This document shows positions 18,491-27,979 of a stretch of DNA of 64,000 bases, one piece after another. This DNA is from Bog-159 sp963738375 (GTDB lineage: Bacteria; Acidobacteriota; Terriglobia; Bryobacterales; Bryobacteraceae), in assembly GCA_963738375.1 (NCBI GenBank), contig CAVTWL010000004.1:682001-746000 (forward strand), written 5' to 3'. The translations under genes were made by a program, and so were the position numbers. Position 1 is the first letter of the stretch; the number at the start of each line of letters is the position of its first letter. The notes beneath the pieces are model-generated. The model was not told where the DNA came from. It worked only from the letters and a program-made list of their open reading frames with translations, and ran no database searches.

Positions 18491-19699
18491 TTAATGGCGC
18501 GATGAGGCGCGCGCTTGCAAGAGCTGGTCGTATTGCCCGACCATGTTGCGGATCATCGTGGTTGCGGAGAAGCGATCCTCGACCACGCGGCGGGCGAGGC
18601 TGCCCATATTGCGCGCGCGGGCCGGATCGGCAAGCAATTCCAGGATGCGGACCGCGGCGGCGTGGGGATCCTCGCTAGGCACGACGCAGCCGCTGACCCC
18701 GTCCTGCAACACTTCGGGTGTGCCGCCAACCGCGGTGGCGACGCAGGGAAGCTCGCAAGCCATGGCTTCGAGCAGGGCGTTGGACATCCCTTCGCTCCGG
18801 GAGGGCTGGCAGAATACGTCGGCCGACTTCAGCACCGACCACACCTCTTCATTGGCCATCTTGCCGACAAAGCGCACAGTGCGCTGGAGGTCAAGCTGGC
18901 GGATCATCTCGCGCAGTTCGCGCTCGCAGTCCTCTTCCTGGACGGAACCGACCATCAGGAAGAGGGCATTGGAATGGACGCGCCGCACTTCGGCAGCCGT
19001 CCGCAGCAGGACATCGTAGCCTTTCACGCGGCGGATGTGCCCGATAGTAACAATTACCGGCGAAGCGCCCTCCAGCCCCAGCGCGCGCCGCACGGCAGCG
19101 TCGGCGGGCGCGTCGGCAATCCGGCCGATTTCGATGCCGTTGGCAATGGTCACTACTTTTTTCGGGTTGATGCGGTCGGCGCGGATGGTTTCATCGCGCA
19201 CCGCATCGGATACGGTCTGGACCTGGTCGAAAAGCGGGCTCATGACGCGATAGCCAACGCGATGCCGGTTGGAGCGGAGAATCCCCATATCGCGGCGGCT
19301 GGAAACGAGCACCGGAACGCCGCTCAGCCTGGCGACCAAGCCGCCCAGCAGATCGGCCGATTCGAAGAACGTGTGTACGATCTGGACGCGTTCTGTTTGA
19401 ATGAACTTCCTCAGTTTGAGGGCAGTTTTGACAGCGCCCATGCCGAAGACGCGGTTTACGGGAAACTCGCGGACGGGGCAGGGAAGCTGCTCGAAAGCAT
19501 GCGACGGCCGTAGGCGGAAGGTGCCGATGGTGCAGCGAAAGCGATCCTTGGGCAGCAGCCTGGGAATGCGCAACAATACACCTTCAGCCCCCCCCAGGCC
19601 CCAAAGCACATCGATCAGATACAAGATGTGGATGGGCTCGCGGGCCGGCATGGCTGTGGTCAATGTCGGGCGCTCCGGTTCTGTTGTCAATTCAGCCAT
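18491..19699 (-). CDS. GT4-family glycosyltransferase
   Basis: 402 residues, GT-B fold. N-terminal domain begins ILYLIDVLWGLGGAEGVLLR, the glycine loop typical of GT4 enzymes, followed by VQIVHTFFESADLLGGL. C-terminal domain shows VTIGHIRRVKGYDVLL, VFCQPSRSEGMSNALLEAMACELPCVATAVGG, with the E-x7-E motif that binds the sugar-nucleotide donor. Expected to add a sugar to the lipid-linked exopolysaccharide repeat at the cytoplasmic face of the membrane. The donor and linkage cannot be told. Confidence 0.92.
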   Translation of the reverse strand: MAELTTEPERPTLTTAMPAREPIHILYLIDVLWGLGGAEGVLLRIPRLLPKDRFRCTIGTFRLRPSHAFEQLPCPVREFPVNRVFGMGAVKTALKLRKFIQTERVQIVHTFFESADLLGGLVARLSGVPVLVSSRRDMGILRSNRHRVGYRVMSPLFDQVQTVSDAVRDETIRADRINPKKVVTIANGIEIGRIADAPADAAVRRALGLEGASPVIVTIGHIRRVKGYDVLLRTAAEVRRVHSNALFLMVGSVQEEDCERELREMIRQLDLQRTVRFVGKMANEEVWSVLKSADVFCQPSRSEGMSNALLEAMACELPCVATAVGGTPEVLQDGVSGCVVPSEDPHAAAVRILELLADPARARNMGSLARRVVEDRFSATTMIRNMVGQYDQLLQARASSRH

Positions 19700-20440
19700 C
19701 TAAATCCATCCACGCAGCTTGTACCAAACCATCCCCACGGATTCATGCATGGCGTCTTCGTTCCAGGAAACCGGCTCCCAACCCGGAAGATAATCGGCGA
19801 ACTGGAAGTCGTGATAAGTGCGATAACCGCAGGCCGCCGGCACGACATCGAGGGACTCCTTGCGGAAGGACGCCTCCGCTCGCATCATGTGGTAGGCATC
19901 GGTGACGAGGACGATTCGACGGATGCCTTTCCGTTTCAAAATTTCCGCGCTGAACTGCGCATTCTCATGAGTGGTTCGCGAGCGTTCCTCGGTCCAGATG
20001 GAGGTAGCCGGCACACCCTCCTTTTCGAGCGCCTGGCGCATGGTCACCGCGTAGGCCGGACTCTCGACGAAGCCGCCGCCGCCGCTGGCCAGGACGGGCA
20101 GCGCTTTCCAGTGCAGGAAGAGCCATGCGGCGTATTGACATCGTTCATAAGTATCGGAACCGACCCGGGCCGTCGGAATGGGCGGGCTGGGCGGATAAAC
20201 GGCGGATGCCAGCACAACAATCGCTTGCGCACCGCCCACCGGATATTGACGCGGCGGATAGTTCCGTTCCAGGCATCTCGATATGATCCACGCAGCCGGT
20301 TCCCAGGACACCAGGAAGATCGCCAGCATTGCCAGCGCGAGACCCCGGAACGCCTGAGGCGGCATGGCCCGCCGAAAGCGGACGACCTGCACCAAGGCCA
20401 ACAAAAGCAGTAGAGGAAATAGCGGTTGCAGGTAGGTCAT
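19700..20440 (-). CDS. YdcF/DUF218 family membrane protein
   Basis: 246 residues. Two N-terminal membrane helices (LFPLLLLLALVQVV and LALAMLAIFLVSWEP) precede a DUF218 domain with AIVVLASAVYP, SGGGGF, ERSRTTHENAQF and RIVLVTDAYHMMRAEASFRKESLDVVP, the typical YdcF/SanA pattern of conserved acidic and Ser/Thr residues. Family members act in cell-envelope or polysaccharide processes but no reaction is established. Start at ATG 20440 was chosen because the upstream extension is unrelated to the family. It ends 1 bp before the GT4 gene start. Confidence 0.85.
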   Translation of the reverse strand: MTYLQPLFPLLLLLALVQVVRFRRAMPPQAFRGLALAMLAIFLVSWEPAAWIISRCLERNYPPRQYPVGGAQAIVVLASAVYPPSPPIPTARVGSDTYERCQYAAWLFLHWKALPVLASGGGGFVESPAYAVTMRQALEKEGVPATSIWTEERSRTTHENAQFSAEILKRKGIRRIVLVTDAYHMMRAEASFRKESLDVVPAACGYRTYHDFQFADYLPGWEPVSWNEDAMHESVGMVWYKLRGWI

Positions 20441-20451
20441 CGCGTGGGCTC

Positions 20452-21258
20452 TTACCGTGCGCCCGATTCGATGCCGCGCGACAACAACAACCGCCGGATG
20501 GTGAAATAGGATTCTCCCGCGATGGCCTTTACCGGCTTTTTGGCCTGCCACAAAATTGTTTGCCGCCACCGCGGCCACTGGTTTCTTTTCGCGATCGCAC
20601 CAGAAGCAGCCGCCGGTGTCTGGCTTTGGATGGAATAGCGTCCAAGGATCATGCAGCCATCCACGATGGCAACCTTGGCGCTGGGCTCCGAGGTGAAAAG
20701 CACTTGAACGCCAGCGGCGGCGGCGGCCTTGCCCACCTTGCGCGAATAGTAGCCGTCGGCAACGGACGCGGTTACTACCGGCTCGCGCAGAATATCGCTC
20801 AGAATCGCGCAGCTATCGGTCCACTCGCGCAGCAATTGGTCCCAGCTCAGTTTCGACATGCGCGCGGGGTGGGTGCAGGAGTGGCTGCCGATGACGTGTC
20901 CGCGGGCATGCAGCTCGCGGATCTCCGACTTGTTTAAGAAGCCGGGCGTTCCCGTCCAATCCGTAGTAACGAAAAAATGACCGCGCCATCCGCGCTTCTC
21001 GAGTTCGCCAGCGACGATGGTGTAGGAACTGGTTGCACCGTCGTCGAAGGTGAGAAAGATTGGAATTTCCCGCTGCCATTGGCGGGCGCGGTGGATGACC
21101 CGGACGGCGGAACGGTCCGCATTTTGCCAGATGGACTCGATGTGCGCCGCGAAGTGCACCCGGTCCAACCGGTAGCGTCCGTCGTGACGCGACCCATCGG
21201 TCCGCGCATGTAGACCTTGGTCGAGGATGTCGTGGTAACCGATGGAAATGGCCTGCAT
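20452..21258 (-). CDS. Polysaccharide deacetylase (NodB-like)
   Basis: 268 residues. NodB domain from ~residue 65: FLTFDDGATSSY (motif 1, with the catalytic Asp and metal Asp), HFFVTTDWTGTPGFLNKSEIRELHARGHVIGSHSCTHP (motif 2, metal His residues). The later motifs are less regular. Expected to remove N-acetyl groups from amino sugars in a polysaccharide. No signal peptide is evident. It is the first gene of an operon headed by the promoter and leader element at 21288-21395, followed by DUF218, GT4, CelD-like and JAMM-like genes. Confidence 0.85.
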   Translation of the reverse strand: MQAISIGYHDILDQGLHARTDGSRHDGRYRLDRVHFAAHIESIWQNADRSAVRVIHRARQWQREIPIFLTFDDGATSSYTIVAGELEKRGWRGHFFVTTDWTGTPGFLNKSEIRELHARGHVIGSHSCTHPARMSKLSWDQLLREWTDSCAILSDILREPVVTASVADGYYSRKVGKAAAAAGVQVLFTSEPSAKVAIVDGCMILGRYSIQSQTPAAASGAIAKRNQWPRWRQTILWQAKKPVKAIAGESYFTIRRLLLSRGIESGAR

Positions 21259-21287
21259 GTGAGCTTAGCTGGATGGAGAAGAGGGAA

Positions 21288-21307
21288 GCAGCCTTCGGCC
21301 CCTTCTG
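21288..21307 (-). promoter_or_regulatory. Conserved leader element, copy 1 (GAA-loop hairpin)
   Basis: On the RNA the element reads CAGAAGGGGCCGAAGGCUGC. It is identical over 20 bases to copy 2 (41661-41680) and 17/20 to copy 3 (48306-48325). GGCC-GAA-GGCU can form a four-pair stem (one G-U) with a GAA loop. It lies ~30 nt before the deacetylase start codon and ~55 nt after the predicted transcription start. Confidence 0.6.
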
Positions 21308-21366
21308 CCCCATAAGCGGCGTTTTCTGTCGCAGCGCCTACTCAGGCGGGAGAAGGCCGAACCTGT

Positions 21367-21395
21367 ATCATCGCCAAATCTATGACAGTTGTCAA
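21367..21395 (-). promoter_or_regulatory. Sigma70-like promoter, copy 1 of the exopolysaccharide promoter repeat
   Basis: On the minus strand: TTGACA (21395-21390), 17 bp, GATGAT (21372-21367). The -35 is embedded in a block that on the plus strand reads ACAGTTGTCAATGC, shared exactly with copies 2 and 3. In this copy the block is part of an inverted repeat TGACA-NN-TGTCA. It reads toward the polysaccharide deacetylase gene. Confidence 0.65.
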
Positions 21396-21473
21396 TGCGA
21401 TTGGAGGAGAGCAAGTACTTTGTCTCCCATGGCTTGGGGACTGGTACGGGTGGGTCGGGGTATTTTCCCGGCG

Positions 21474-23885
21474 TTACTGAATATTGACCTGGACGACATT
21501 GGCAGCCACGGCGTCGGCAGTCAGCAGAATCAGGGCATTACCGACGCCCGAGAGCGCCGGCGGGATGGGCCCAATGTTCACCTGGTCTTCGCCCGGGAAG
21601 CCGGGCGCCGGACCGGCATACAATACGGGGACGCCGATGCCTCCGACGGTCGCCGACACGGTGTTCGCGTGGCGAATGCCGGTACCGTAAAGCTCGAGGT
21701 AGACCTGTTGGTTCGGCGTTCCCAGATCGATCGCCTGATTGACCGACAAAAGGGTCTGTGGGACTCCGCCGGTGAGCGGCAGCACCCATGCCGCCGCCAA
21801 GCCCGAGGTGTTCAGCGCGAAAAGGCCTGGCGAAACCGAGCCAATCGAGATCGACGCGGCCTGGCTGCGGGCATTGGCAGATCCGATGGTGATGGTGGCA
21901 GGTCCTATCGCTGTGCCATCGGGTATTTCGAAATTGATTTGCGCGGGCGAGACGTAATATAGCAGTGCGCTGCGGGCCGTTCCACTGGCGTCCGTTACCG
22001 TGACGGTGGCGTCGTTCAGCGATGTTCCCTCGGCCAAATTCGCGCCGTAGGCGGAGACAATGGAATCGGCAGCGAACGGTTCAATCTGGCCGGCAGCCGC
22101 CGATCTCACGATCATGGGCGGAACGGAAGCGGGGCTGACCTCGTAAGCGCCGATCGTGGGGATGGCGGTCCGCGCCACTCCATCGTGGTCGCGCCCGGTA
22201 TTGTCGACGCCAAACACGGCGATCGATCCGAGAGCCGCTCCGGCGGCGGCTGCCGGGCTCCCCGGCCGTAAGTGAAGGTCGGGAGTCGAGGCGCTGACGA
22301 GCAACGGATCCGCATACAGCGAGGTGGAAATGTCGGTCAGGTTTTGGACGGGCGCACCTGCACCGTAGAGCAAATTGTTGGCGCCATAGAGCCACGGGCA
22401 AACGTCCGAATCCGCGCAAAGGTCGCCGGTCTGCACGTTCCAGATGACGAAATAGGGAACGCCAGCCGGATAGAGAGCGGTCGAAACCGAATCGATTAAA
22501 TTGTTGCGTGCGTGCACATAGACGGGCGGCGCACCGGAGGCTTCGTCGCCGTTCTCGGCGATGCCGCTGTTCTCGCTTGCGTACGGCGGACTGGCGAACG
22601 TTCCGCAAGCAAAAAGCGTGTTATTGAAGATTTCTACAGTGCCGCTTCCGTTAGGGCCATTGGCAGTGCTGCCGGGTATGTTGATGCAGTTCCAGCCGCC
22701 GGTTTGTTCGGGGTTGTCGGGCCCCTTGCCGGCATGGTAAATCACGTTGTTGTAAATGGAGACCGGCCCACGGGAAGGATCGACGGTGTCGATGATGATT
22801 CCGTCGCACTGGGTGTCGTGAATGGTGTTGTCGTGAATGGAGATGCTGTATTGATCGTGGCCGGTGGGATCGGCTGCGCCGCCGCTGCCGACCGGAGAAG
22901 AGTGCACCTGTACGCCGCGGCAGCCTCGGACATTCTCGACGAGGTTCCAGCCCATATCGATGTAGTTGCTATCGGTGGAGAAGTAAACGCCCTGGAAAAG
23001 CGCCGAGGCGTTGGCGGCGCCGGCATCATAGACATGATTGCCGTAGAAAGAAATGTAACTGGCCTGGGAAGCGCTGAAGCAGGCCCCTCCCCCGATACCC
23101 TGCGAGTAGGGGCAGGTGATGTCGCTGCCGGTGAACCGGTAGTTCACTCCGCCGCCGGGCTGCGCCGGAATCTGGCCGCGGAAGCTAATGCCGCCGAAGA
23201 CGTAATTGCCCTGGCAGTCGCTGGTGCGCAGGCCGAAATCAGGCGAGCCGCCGGAAGCGCTGCCGATGGTCACTGCGGCGCCGGGATAAGCGAGCATGGC
23301 GCGGGGCGGTCCGGTTGACGAACACCAGTTGCCCTGGCCGCCGCCGGAGAGCAGGAGCGCGGCATCCCAACCTGAGCCGTCGTCGGCGGTCTGCGCGACG
23401 CCATTCATGGCGTAGGCGATGTCGCCTGACAGCATGGCGTTGCGGGCGTTGACCAGGGTCGCCCAGGGCTGGTCGAAAGTGCCGGGATTCGAATCGCTGC
23501 CGCCGGTTGCAACGAAGTAGATGTTGCCGGGATTGACCGCGAAGGCGAGGCCATTGGAGGCCAGTCCGTTCACGGTCACGACCAGGTCGCCGCTTTTGGC
23601 GTTGGGCCCGAGCTGGCAGGCGATCTTTTGGTACCACAGCCACGCCTGGCCCCAGACTTGGCAATTGACCATGGCGCCGCCGCCGGCGGTGGCGGTAGAA
23701 CTGCCTTGCGCCGTACCGAAAAAGTTGCCGTAGATGGTGACGAAAGCGCCATCGCCGTTCACGCCGCCCGCATTCGGGCCGCTGGTGATGTCGCTAAAGA
23801 AGAGAACAGGCGCTTGCGCCAGCAGCGCAGGAGATGCCGCCGTGATTGCGCAGACTGCCAGCGGGAGGGTCCATCGGGCGCGCAT
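21474..23885 (-). CDS. Secreted beta-helix protein with TIG-like N-terminus and Solibacter-type C-terminal domain (paralogue 1)
   Basis: 803 residues from ATG 23885 (GGAAG ribosome site 6 bp before; a GTG at 23906 is an alternative). Signal peptide to LLAQ; an IPT/TIG-like Ig domain (residues ~20-105); a right-handed parallel beta-helix (~130-600) with repeated N-rich rungs such as SISIHDNTIHDTQCDGIIIDTV, VSIYNNVIYHAG and VEIFNNTLFACG; then a domain with YYVSPAQINFEIPDG and SVSPGLFALN, the pattern of the ~200-residue C-terminal domain typical of Solibacter secreted proteins. Closely related to the proteins at 23907-25545 and 44537-47359. Beta-helix proteins in exopolysaccharide loci are often lyases or epimerases; no catalytic residues could be assigned. 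Confidence 0.8.
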   Translation of the reverse strand: MRARWTLPLAVCAITAASPALLAQAPVLFFSDITSGPNAGGVNGDGAFVTIYGNFFGTAQGSSTATAGGGAMVNCQVWGQAWLWYQKIACQLGPNAKSGDLVVTVNGLASNGLAFAVNPGNIYFVATGGSDSNPGTFDQPWATLVNARNAMLSGDIAYAMNGVAQTADDGSGWDAALLLSGGGQGNWCSSTGPPRAMLAYPGAAVTIGSASGGSPDFGLRTSDCQGNYVFGGISFRGQIPAQPGGGVNYRFTGSDITCPYSQGIGGGACFSASQASYISFYGNHVYDAGAANASALFQGVYFSTDSNYIDMGWNLVENVRGCRGVQVHSSPVGSGGAADPTGHDQYSISIHDNTIHDTQCDGIIIDTVDPSRGPVSIYNNVIYHAGKGPDNPEQTGGWNCINIPGSTANGPNGSGTVEIFNNTLFACGTFASPPYASENSGIAENGDEASGAPPVYVHARNNLIDSVSTALYPAGVPYFVIWNVQTGDLCADSDVCPWLYGANNLLYGAGAPVQNLTDISTSLYADPLLVSASTPDLHLRPGSPAAAAGAALGSIAVFGVDNTGRDHDGVARTAIPTIGAYEVSPASVPPMIVRSAAAGQIEPFAADSIVSAYGANLAEGTSLNDATVTVTDASGTARSALLYYVSPAQINFEIPDGTAIGPATITIGSANARSQAASISIGSVSPGLFALNTSGLAAAWVLPLTGGVPQTLLSVNQAIDLGTPNQQVYLELYGTGIRHANTVSATVGGIGVPVLYAGPAPGFPGEDQVNIGPIPPALSGVGNALILLTADAVAANVVQVNIQ

Positions 23886-23906
23886 GCGTGTCTTCCAGCT
23901 TCTCAC

Positions 23907-25545
23907 TTAGTGAGAGGCCTGCACGAACTCGTTCGCGCCGATGCCGGACCCTTGAGCGGGGCTATCGGGCCGTAAGTGAAAGATCCCTTGCGCCAGGCCA
24001 GTGAAGCGAGGATTGGAATTCAAGGAATGCACAATATGGGTGTTGCGGGGTGGCGAGCCGCTGCCGTAGAACAGGTTGTTGGACCCTTGAATCCATCGGC
24101 AATTCGCGGAATCCGGGCATACTGAGCGGTTGGCGGGATTCCAGATCACGAGGTATGGGACGCCCGATGGGAACAGGCTGGTGGACGTCTGGTACAGGAT
24201 GTTATTGCGTAGGCGCAGGTCAATGGCGCCGTTGGCGCCCCCGTAAACGATGCCCGCGTTGGCGTTGCCATAGGGCGGATTGGCGAAGGTTCCGCACGCA
24301 TAGAGGGTATTGTTGGCGATTTCTACCGTACCCGAGCCCTTGTTGCCGCGCTCCGTTGAACCCGGCACGTAGATGCAGGACCAGCCACCGCTGCCCTCGC
24401 GATTGTTGGGCCCTTGCCCCGCGTTGTAAACCACGTTGTTCACTACGGACACCGGTCCTTGCGACGGATCGATGGTATCGAGGATGATTCCGTCGCATTG
24501 GGTATGGTGAATGGTGTTGTCATGAATGCTGATGTCGAACTGGTTCAATCCGGAGTTGGGTTCGCCGCTCTGGGGCGTCGAGTGAACCTGAATTCCGCGG
24601 CATCCATGCACATTCGCGATGGTATTCCAACCGATGTCGAGGTGGTTGCTGTCGGTGCCGAAGTAGACGCCGTGATACATGGCGGATGCATTCGCGGCGC
24701 CCGTGTCGTGGATATGGTTCCCGTAGAAGGACAGATTTGAGGATTCCACGGTGTCCATGCAAGCCCCGGCCCCGTCGCCATTCGGGCAGGAGAAATCGTT
24801 GGCTACGATGCGCCATCCGGTGCTGCCCCACAGAGCCATGGCGGCATCATGACCGCGAATGGTGAACCCCGCGAAGACCAAGTAATTCGGAAACTTGCCA
24901 TCGCGGGGAGTGGATCGCACGCCGGATGGCGACGTAGCCGCACTGCCAATGGTTACTGCCGCATTGGGATACGCCACGAAGGCCACCGGCGCGGCGGCGG
25001 TTCCGCCGGCGGTGACGAGCAGCGACGTGTTCCAGCCGGATCCGTCGTCGCCGGTTTGGGCGACCCCATCCATCACGTAGGTAATATCGCCGGGACGCAT
25101 GGAGTCGCGAGCGCGCATCATGGTGCGCCACGGCGCATGAAACTTACCGCCGCCGGTGTCGCTTCCATTCCTTGCGACGAAGAAGAGATTTCCCGCACGC
25201 ACCTGGAATGGGGCGCCGTTGGATGGGCCGGCGGCGGTCTTCACGACCAAGTCGCCCGTTGGCGGCCGCGGGGCCGATTTGCACGGCGATTTTGCCATCG
25301 CCCCACAATGGATAGGCTGCCGCGGCGGCGCCGCCGATTGTGACCGTCGATGTTCCGCGAACATCGCCGAAACCGCGTCCATAAATCGTGACAATGGCGC
25401 CCGCGTTGTTCGGGCCGCCGGTCTTCGGACCACTTACCAAGTCTGTGTAAAACACATGAGGAGTTGCGGCCCATGCGCCGGCGGCTGCTAGCAGGAGCAA
25501 GGCGGCGCTGCGCACCAAGGGGTCCAGCAGCGCGCGAACCAGCAT
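23907..25545 (-). CDS. Secreted beta-helix protein with TIG-like N-terminus (paralogue 2), interrupted by a 1-bp indel
   Basis: Reconstructed length 545 residues. Likely signal peptide MLVRALLDPLVRSAALLLL...AWA, TIG-like domain (HVFYTDLVSGPKTGG...VTIYGRGFG), and beta-helix with FDISIHDNTIHHTQCDGIILDTIDP and VEIANNTLYACGTFANPPYG. The frame breaks at a CCC run (plus strand 25255-25257); removing one base joins IGPAAANGDLVVKTAAG. It stops after the helix and lacks the C-terminal domain of paralogue 1. In the raw sequence the start has no upstream stop codon: the frame is continuous with the GT2 gene. The paralogue 1 start follows its TAA directly. Confidence 0.72.
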
Positions 25546-26400
25546 GTAGACATTGGGCAAGTTGAACGGGTTGTAGACGACCGCTCGAAAGTACTTGCCG
25601 ATGCTTTGGCCGATGTGGCCGCCGCGGAATAACGAATCGCCATATTCCCGGTAAATGTTGCCTCTGGCACGCATCAGCTCGGGCCAGGTTGCAGCGCCCG
25701 CCTGGTAATGCTTGTCGACGAAGAACAACTGCCCGCGCCGCAAGCGGTCGAGGTTCTTAGTGATGGAGGCGGGCGACAAGCGGTAATGCGCCAGCACCTC
25801 GTTAATGTATGCGATCTTGTAGCGAAGGGCGATGCGGAACCAGAGGTCGCGGTCTTCGGTAACCCGCATGGTTTCATCGAACCGTCCGGCAGATTCCAAG
25901 CAAATCTTCCGGAACAAGACGGTCGCGCAGATGATGTGCGCGCGCCGGCTGTAAATATGCCGTGCGATTCGTCCGGACAGGTACTTGGGCTCGACTTTCA
26001 ACTGTCCTGTGACCGAGCCCAGCATGTCGATGCGCATCACGCGCGCGTGCACCAGCCCGACTTCCGCATCGCCCTCCATCGCCGCCACGCCGCGTTCCAG
26101 CCGATGCGGCAGCCAGACGTCGTCAGCATCCAGCAGAGCGATGAACTCGCCCCGCGCCGCCGCAAGCCCGACATTCCTGGCAGCGGCAATGCCTTGGTTC
26201 GAGATAGGAATATATTGCAGGCGGCTTCCCAGTTTCGACCGGTATTGGTCTACAACGGCACCGGTGGCGTCGGTACTGCCGTCGTCGACCAGCACGAGTT
26301 CCCAATCCGCAAACGTTTGTGCCAGCACGCTGTCGATGGCGAATGGCAGATACCGCGCGGCGTTATACGCTGGCATGACTATACTAACGCGCGGCTTCAT
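25546..26400 (-). CDS. GT2-family glycosyltransferase, C-terminus continuous with a secreted protein
   Basis: About 285 residues of GT-A fold: VSIVMPAYNAARYLPFAIDSVL at the N-terminus, LVLVDDGSTDATG, GIAAARNVGLAAARGEFIALLDADDVW (the DxD metal/nucleotide site), and ESAGRFDE...EDRDLWFR (acceptor site). The ATG overlaps the flippase TGA as ATGA. No stop codon separates it from the next protein; residue ~286 onward reads as a signal peptide. The end given here is where the signal peptide begins, not an observed stop. Either a stop was lost (natural fusion) or two compensating sequence errors hide it. Confidence 0.8.
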
Positions 26401-27962
26401 TTGGAGATCAGTTCCTCTTCCGCGGCGATTTCGCTCAGGATGGGCTCTTCCGCGGCGATGGCTACTGCCGGTTGAGCGCCGCGCATCCGCCAGAGATAGC
26501 CCGGTAGCGAGCGTATGCGCGTATCCAGCAGCGCGAGGCCGGTGAGGTAGACTGCCAATCCGGCCGAACAGCGGCAGATGGCGTTCAGCAAATGCGCAGG
26601 CAGGGCGATTTGCGAAGCTAACGCCCATCCAGCCAGGCCGCAGAGGCCGTATTTCGCCAAGGCTCCAAACCGCACGCCAATGGGCAGAATACGCGAGGAC
26701 GCTAGCCACAGCAACAGAATGGTGACGACGTGCGTGAGCAGCAGTGCTACCGCCGCTCCCATCAGCCCGTAGCGGGGCAGCAGCACACAATTCAAGATCA
26801 CATTCAGGATCGTGGAGCAGACCAGAGCCAGGGCCATGGTCCCGGTTTTCTTCTGAATCAGCAGGCCCGCGCACAAGAACACATGGGTGGTGTAGATCAG
26901 CAGGCCGCCAACCAGGAAGGGAATCAAGCGGTCGGCGCCCAGGTATTTTTGCGAAGCCAAGAGCAGGAGCGCATCGTGCGACCCAAGAGTCACCAGCATG
27001 TAAATGCCGGCCGCGGCCATCAAATAAAAATCGAGGGAAACGTGCAGGAACTCGGTGGTGCGTTCGCGGCCTTCATTGGTCCACAGGCGCAGGTAAATCG
27101 GCAGGATGGCGAGGCCGAGCGGCACCGTCATGAGGTCATTGACATACTGCGAGAGCCCGTACGCCACCGAATAGTAACCGAGCGCTTCGGCACCCAGGTA
27201 ATAGCGGACCAGAGCGCGGTCCGCAGTCAACAGGATGACGCCGGCTAACTCGTAGAAGATCAATGGCAGCCCGAAGCCGACGGCCGAACGGAAGAGCGCC
27301 TTATCGAAATGCATGGCGCCGATGAGGCGCCTGCGGAAGAGCCAGGCGACCAGTACGGTCACGATGACCATTTCGGCGGCCATGGTACCGGAAAGGTATG
27401 TCCGAACCGAGCGTCCGAGCCACGGAAGGAACGCGCATACGGTGCCCACCATGGCCGCTTTCATCAGTACTTGCGTGGCGTTGTAGGCGGCGGTGCGCTC
27501 CTCAATGCGCAGGAACGAAAGCAAGATGGATTCGATGGCGCGCAACAGAATTAAGGAAGAAGCGAAGCACAGCAGCGTGGCCAGTTGCCCGTCGATGAAA
27601 TGCTTCAGCAGCAGTTTCACGGCGACAAGAAAGATCAGCGTGATTACCAGTCCCATCCCGCCGACGCCGAGCAGCATGGTGGAGTAGTAGCCGCGGGCGG
27701 CCCGGGGGTCCGAGGAAAACTTCTTCTCGTCGTAGAAGCGCAGCACCGAGTTCTGCATGCCGGCTTTCGACAAAGCCGTGGGCACCAGCAGGATTTTCTG
27801 GATGAAGTCGATGAGGCCGTAATCGGCGACCGAGAAGATGCGGGTAAATATGGGAAAGGATATGAAGCCGATGGCCAGGCCGCCGAAGAGCCCCGCCAAA
27901 TAGTGGGACGAGTGCTGGATCAGCTTCTTCATTTCGCCGGCGACGGAACGTGATAAGAGCAT
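26397..27962 (-). CDS. wzx: Wzx-type polysaccharide flippase (MATE/MOP superfamily)
   Basis: 521 residues with ~14 hydrophobic helices. The N-terminus reads HYLAGLFGGLAIGFISFPIFTRIFSVADYGLIDFIQK, the hallmark of RfbX/Wzx 'polysaccharide biosynthesis protein' family members, and a central GFGLPLIFYELAGVILLTADRALVRYYLG is typical. It should flip the lipid-linked repeat unit to the outer leaflet before polymerisation. The ATG at 27962 is chosen because the longer open frame overlaps the polymerase gene. Symbol given for function, not for orthology to a named gene. Confidence 0.88.
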   Translation of the reverse strand: MLLSRSVAGEMKKLIQHSSHYLAGLFGGLAIGFISFPIFTRIFSVADYGLIDFIQKILLVPTALSKAGMQNSVLRFYDEKKFSSDPRAARGYYSTMLLGVGGMGLVITLIFLVAVKLLLKHFIDGQLATLLCFASSLILLRAIESILLSFLRIEERTAAYNATQVLMKAAMVGTVCAFLPWLGRSVRTYLSGTMAAEMVIVTVLVAWLFRRRLIGAMHFDKALFRSAVGFGLPLIFYELAGVILLTADRALVRYYLGAEALGYYSVAYGLSQYVNDLMTVPLGLAILPIYLRLWTNEGRERTTEFLHVSLDFYLMAAAGIYMLVTLGSHDALLLLASQKYLGADRLIPFLVGGLLIYTTHVFLCAGLLIQKKTGTMALALVCSTILNVILNCVLLPRYGLMGAAVALLLTHVVTILLLWLASSRILPIGVRFGALAKYGLCGLAGWALASQIALPAHLLNAICRCSAGLAVYLTGLALLDTRIRSLPGYLWRMRGAQPAVAIAAEEPILSEIAAEEELISK

Positions 27963-27979
27963 GCGGATAATTTCGTGAA

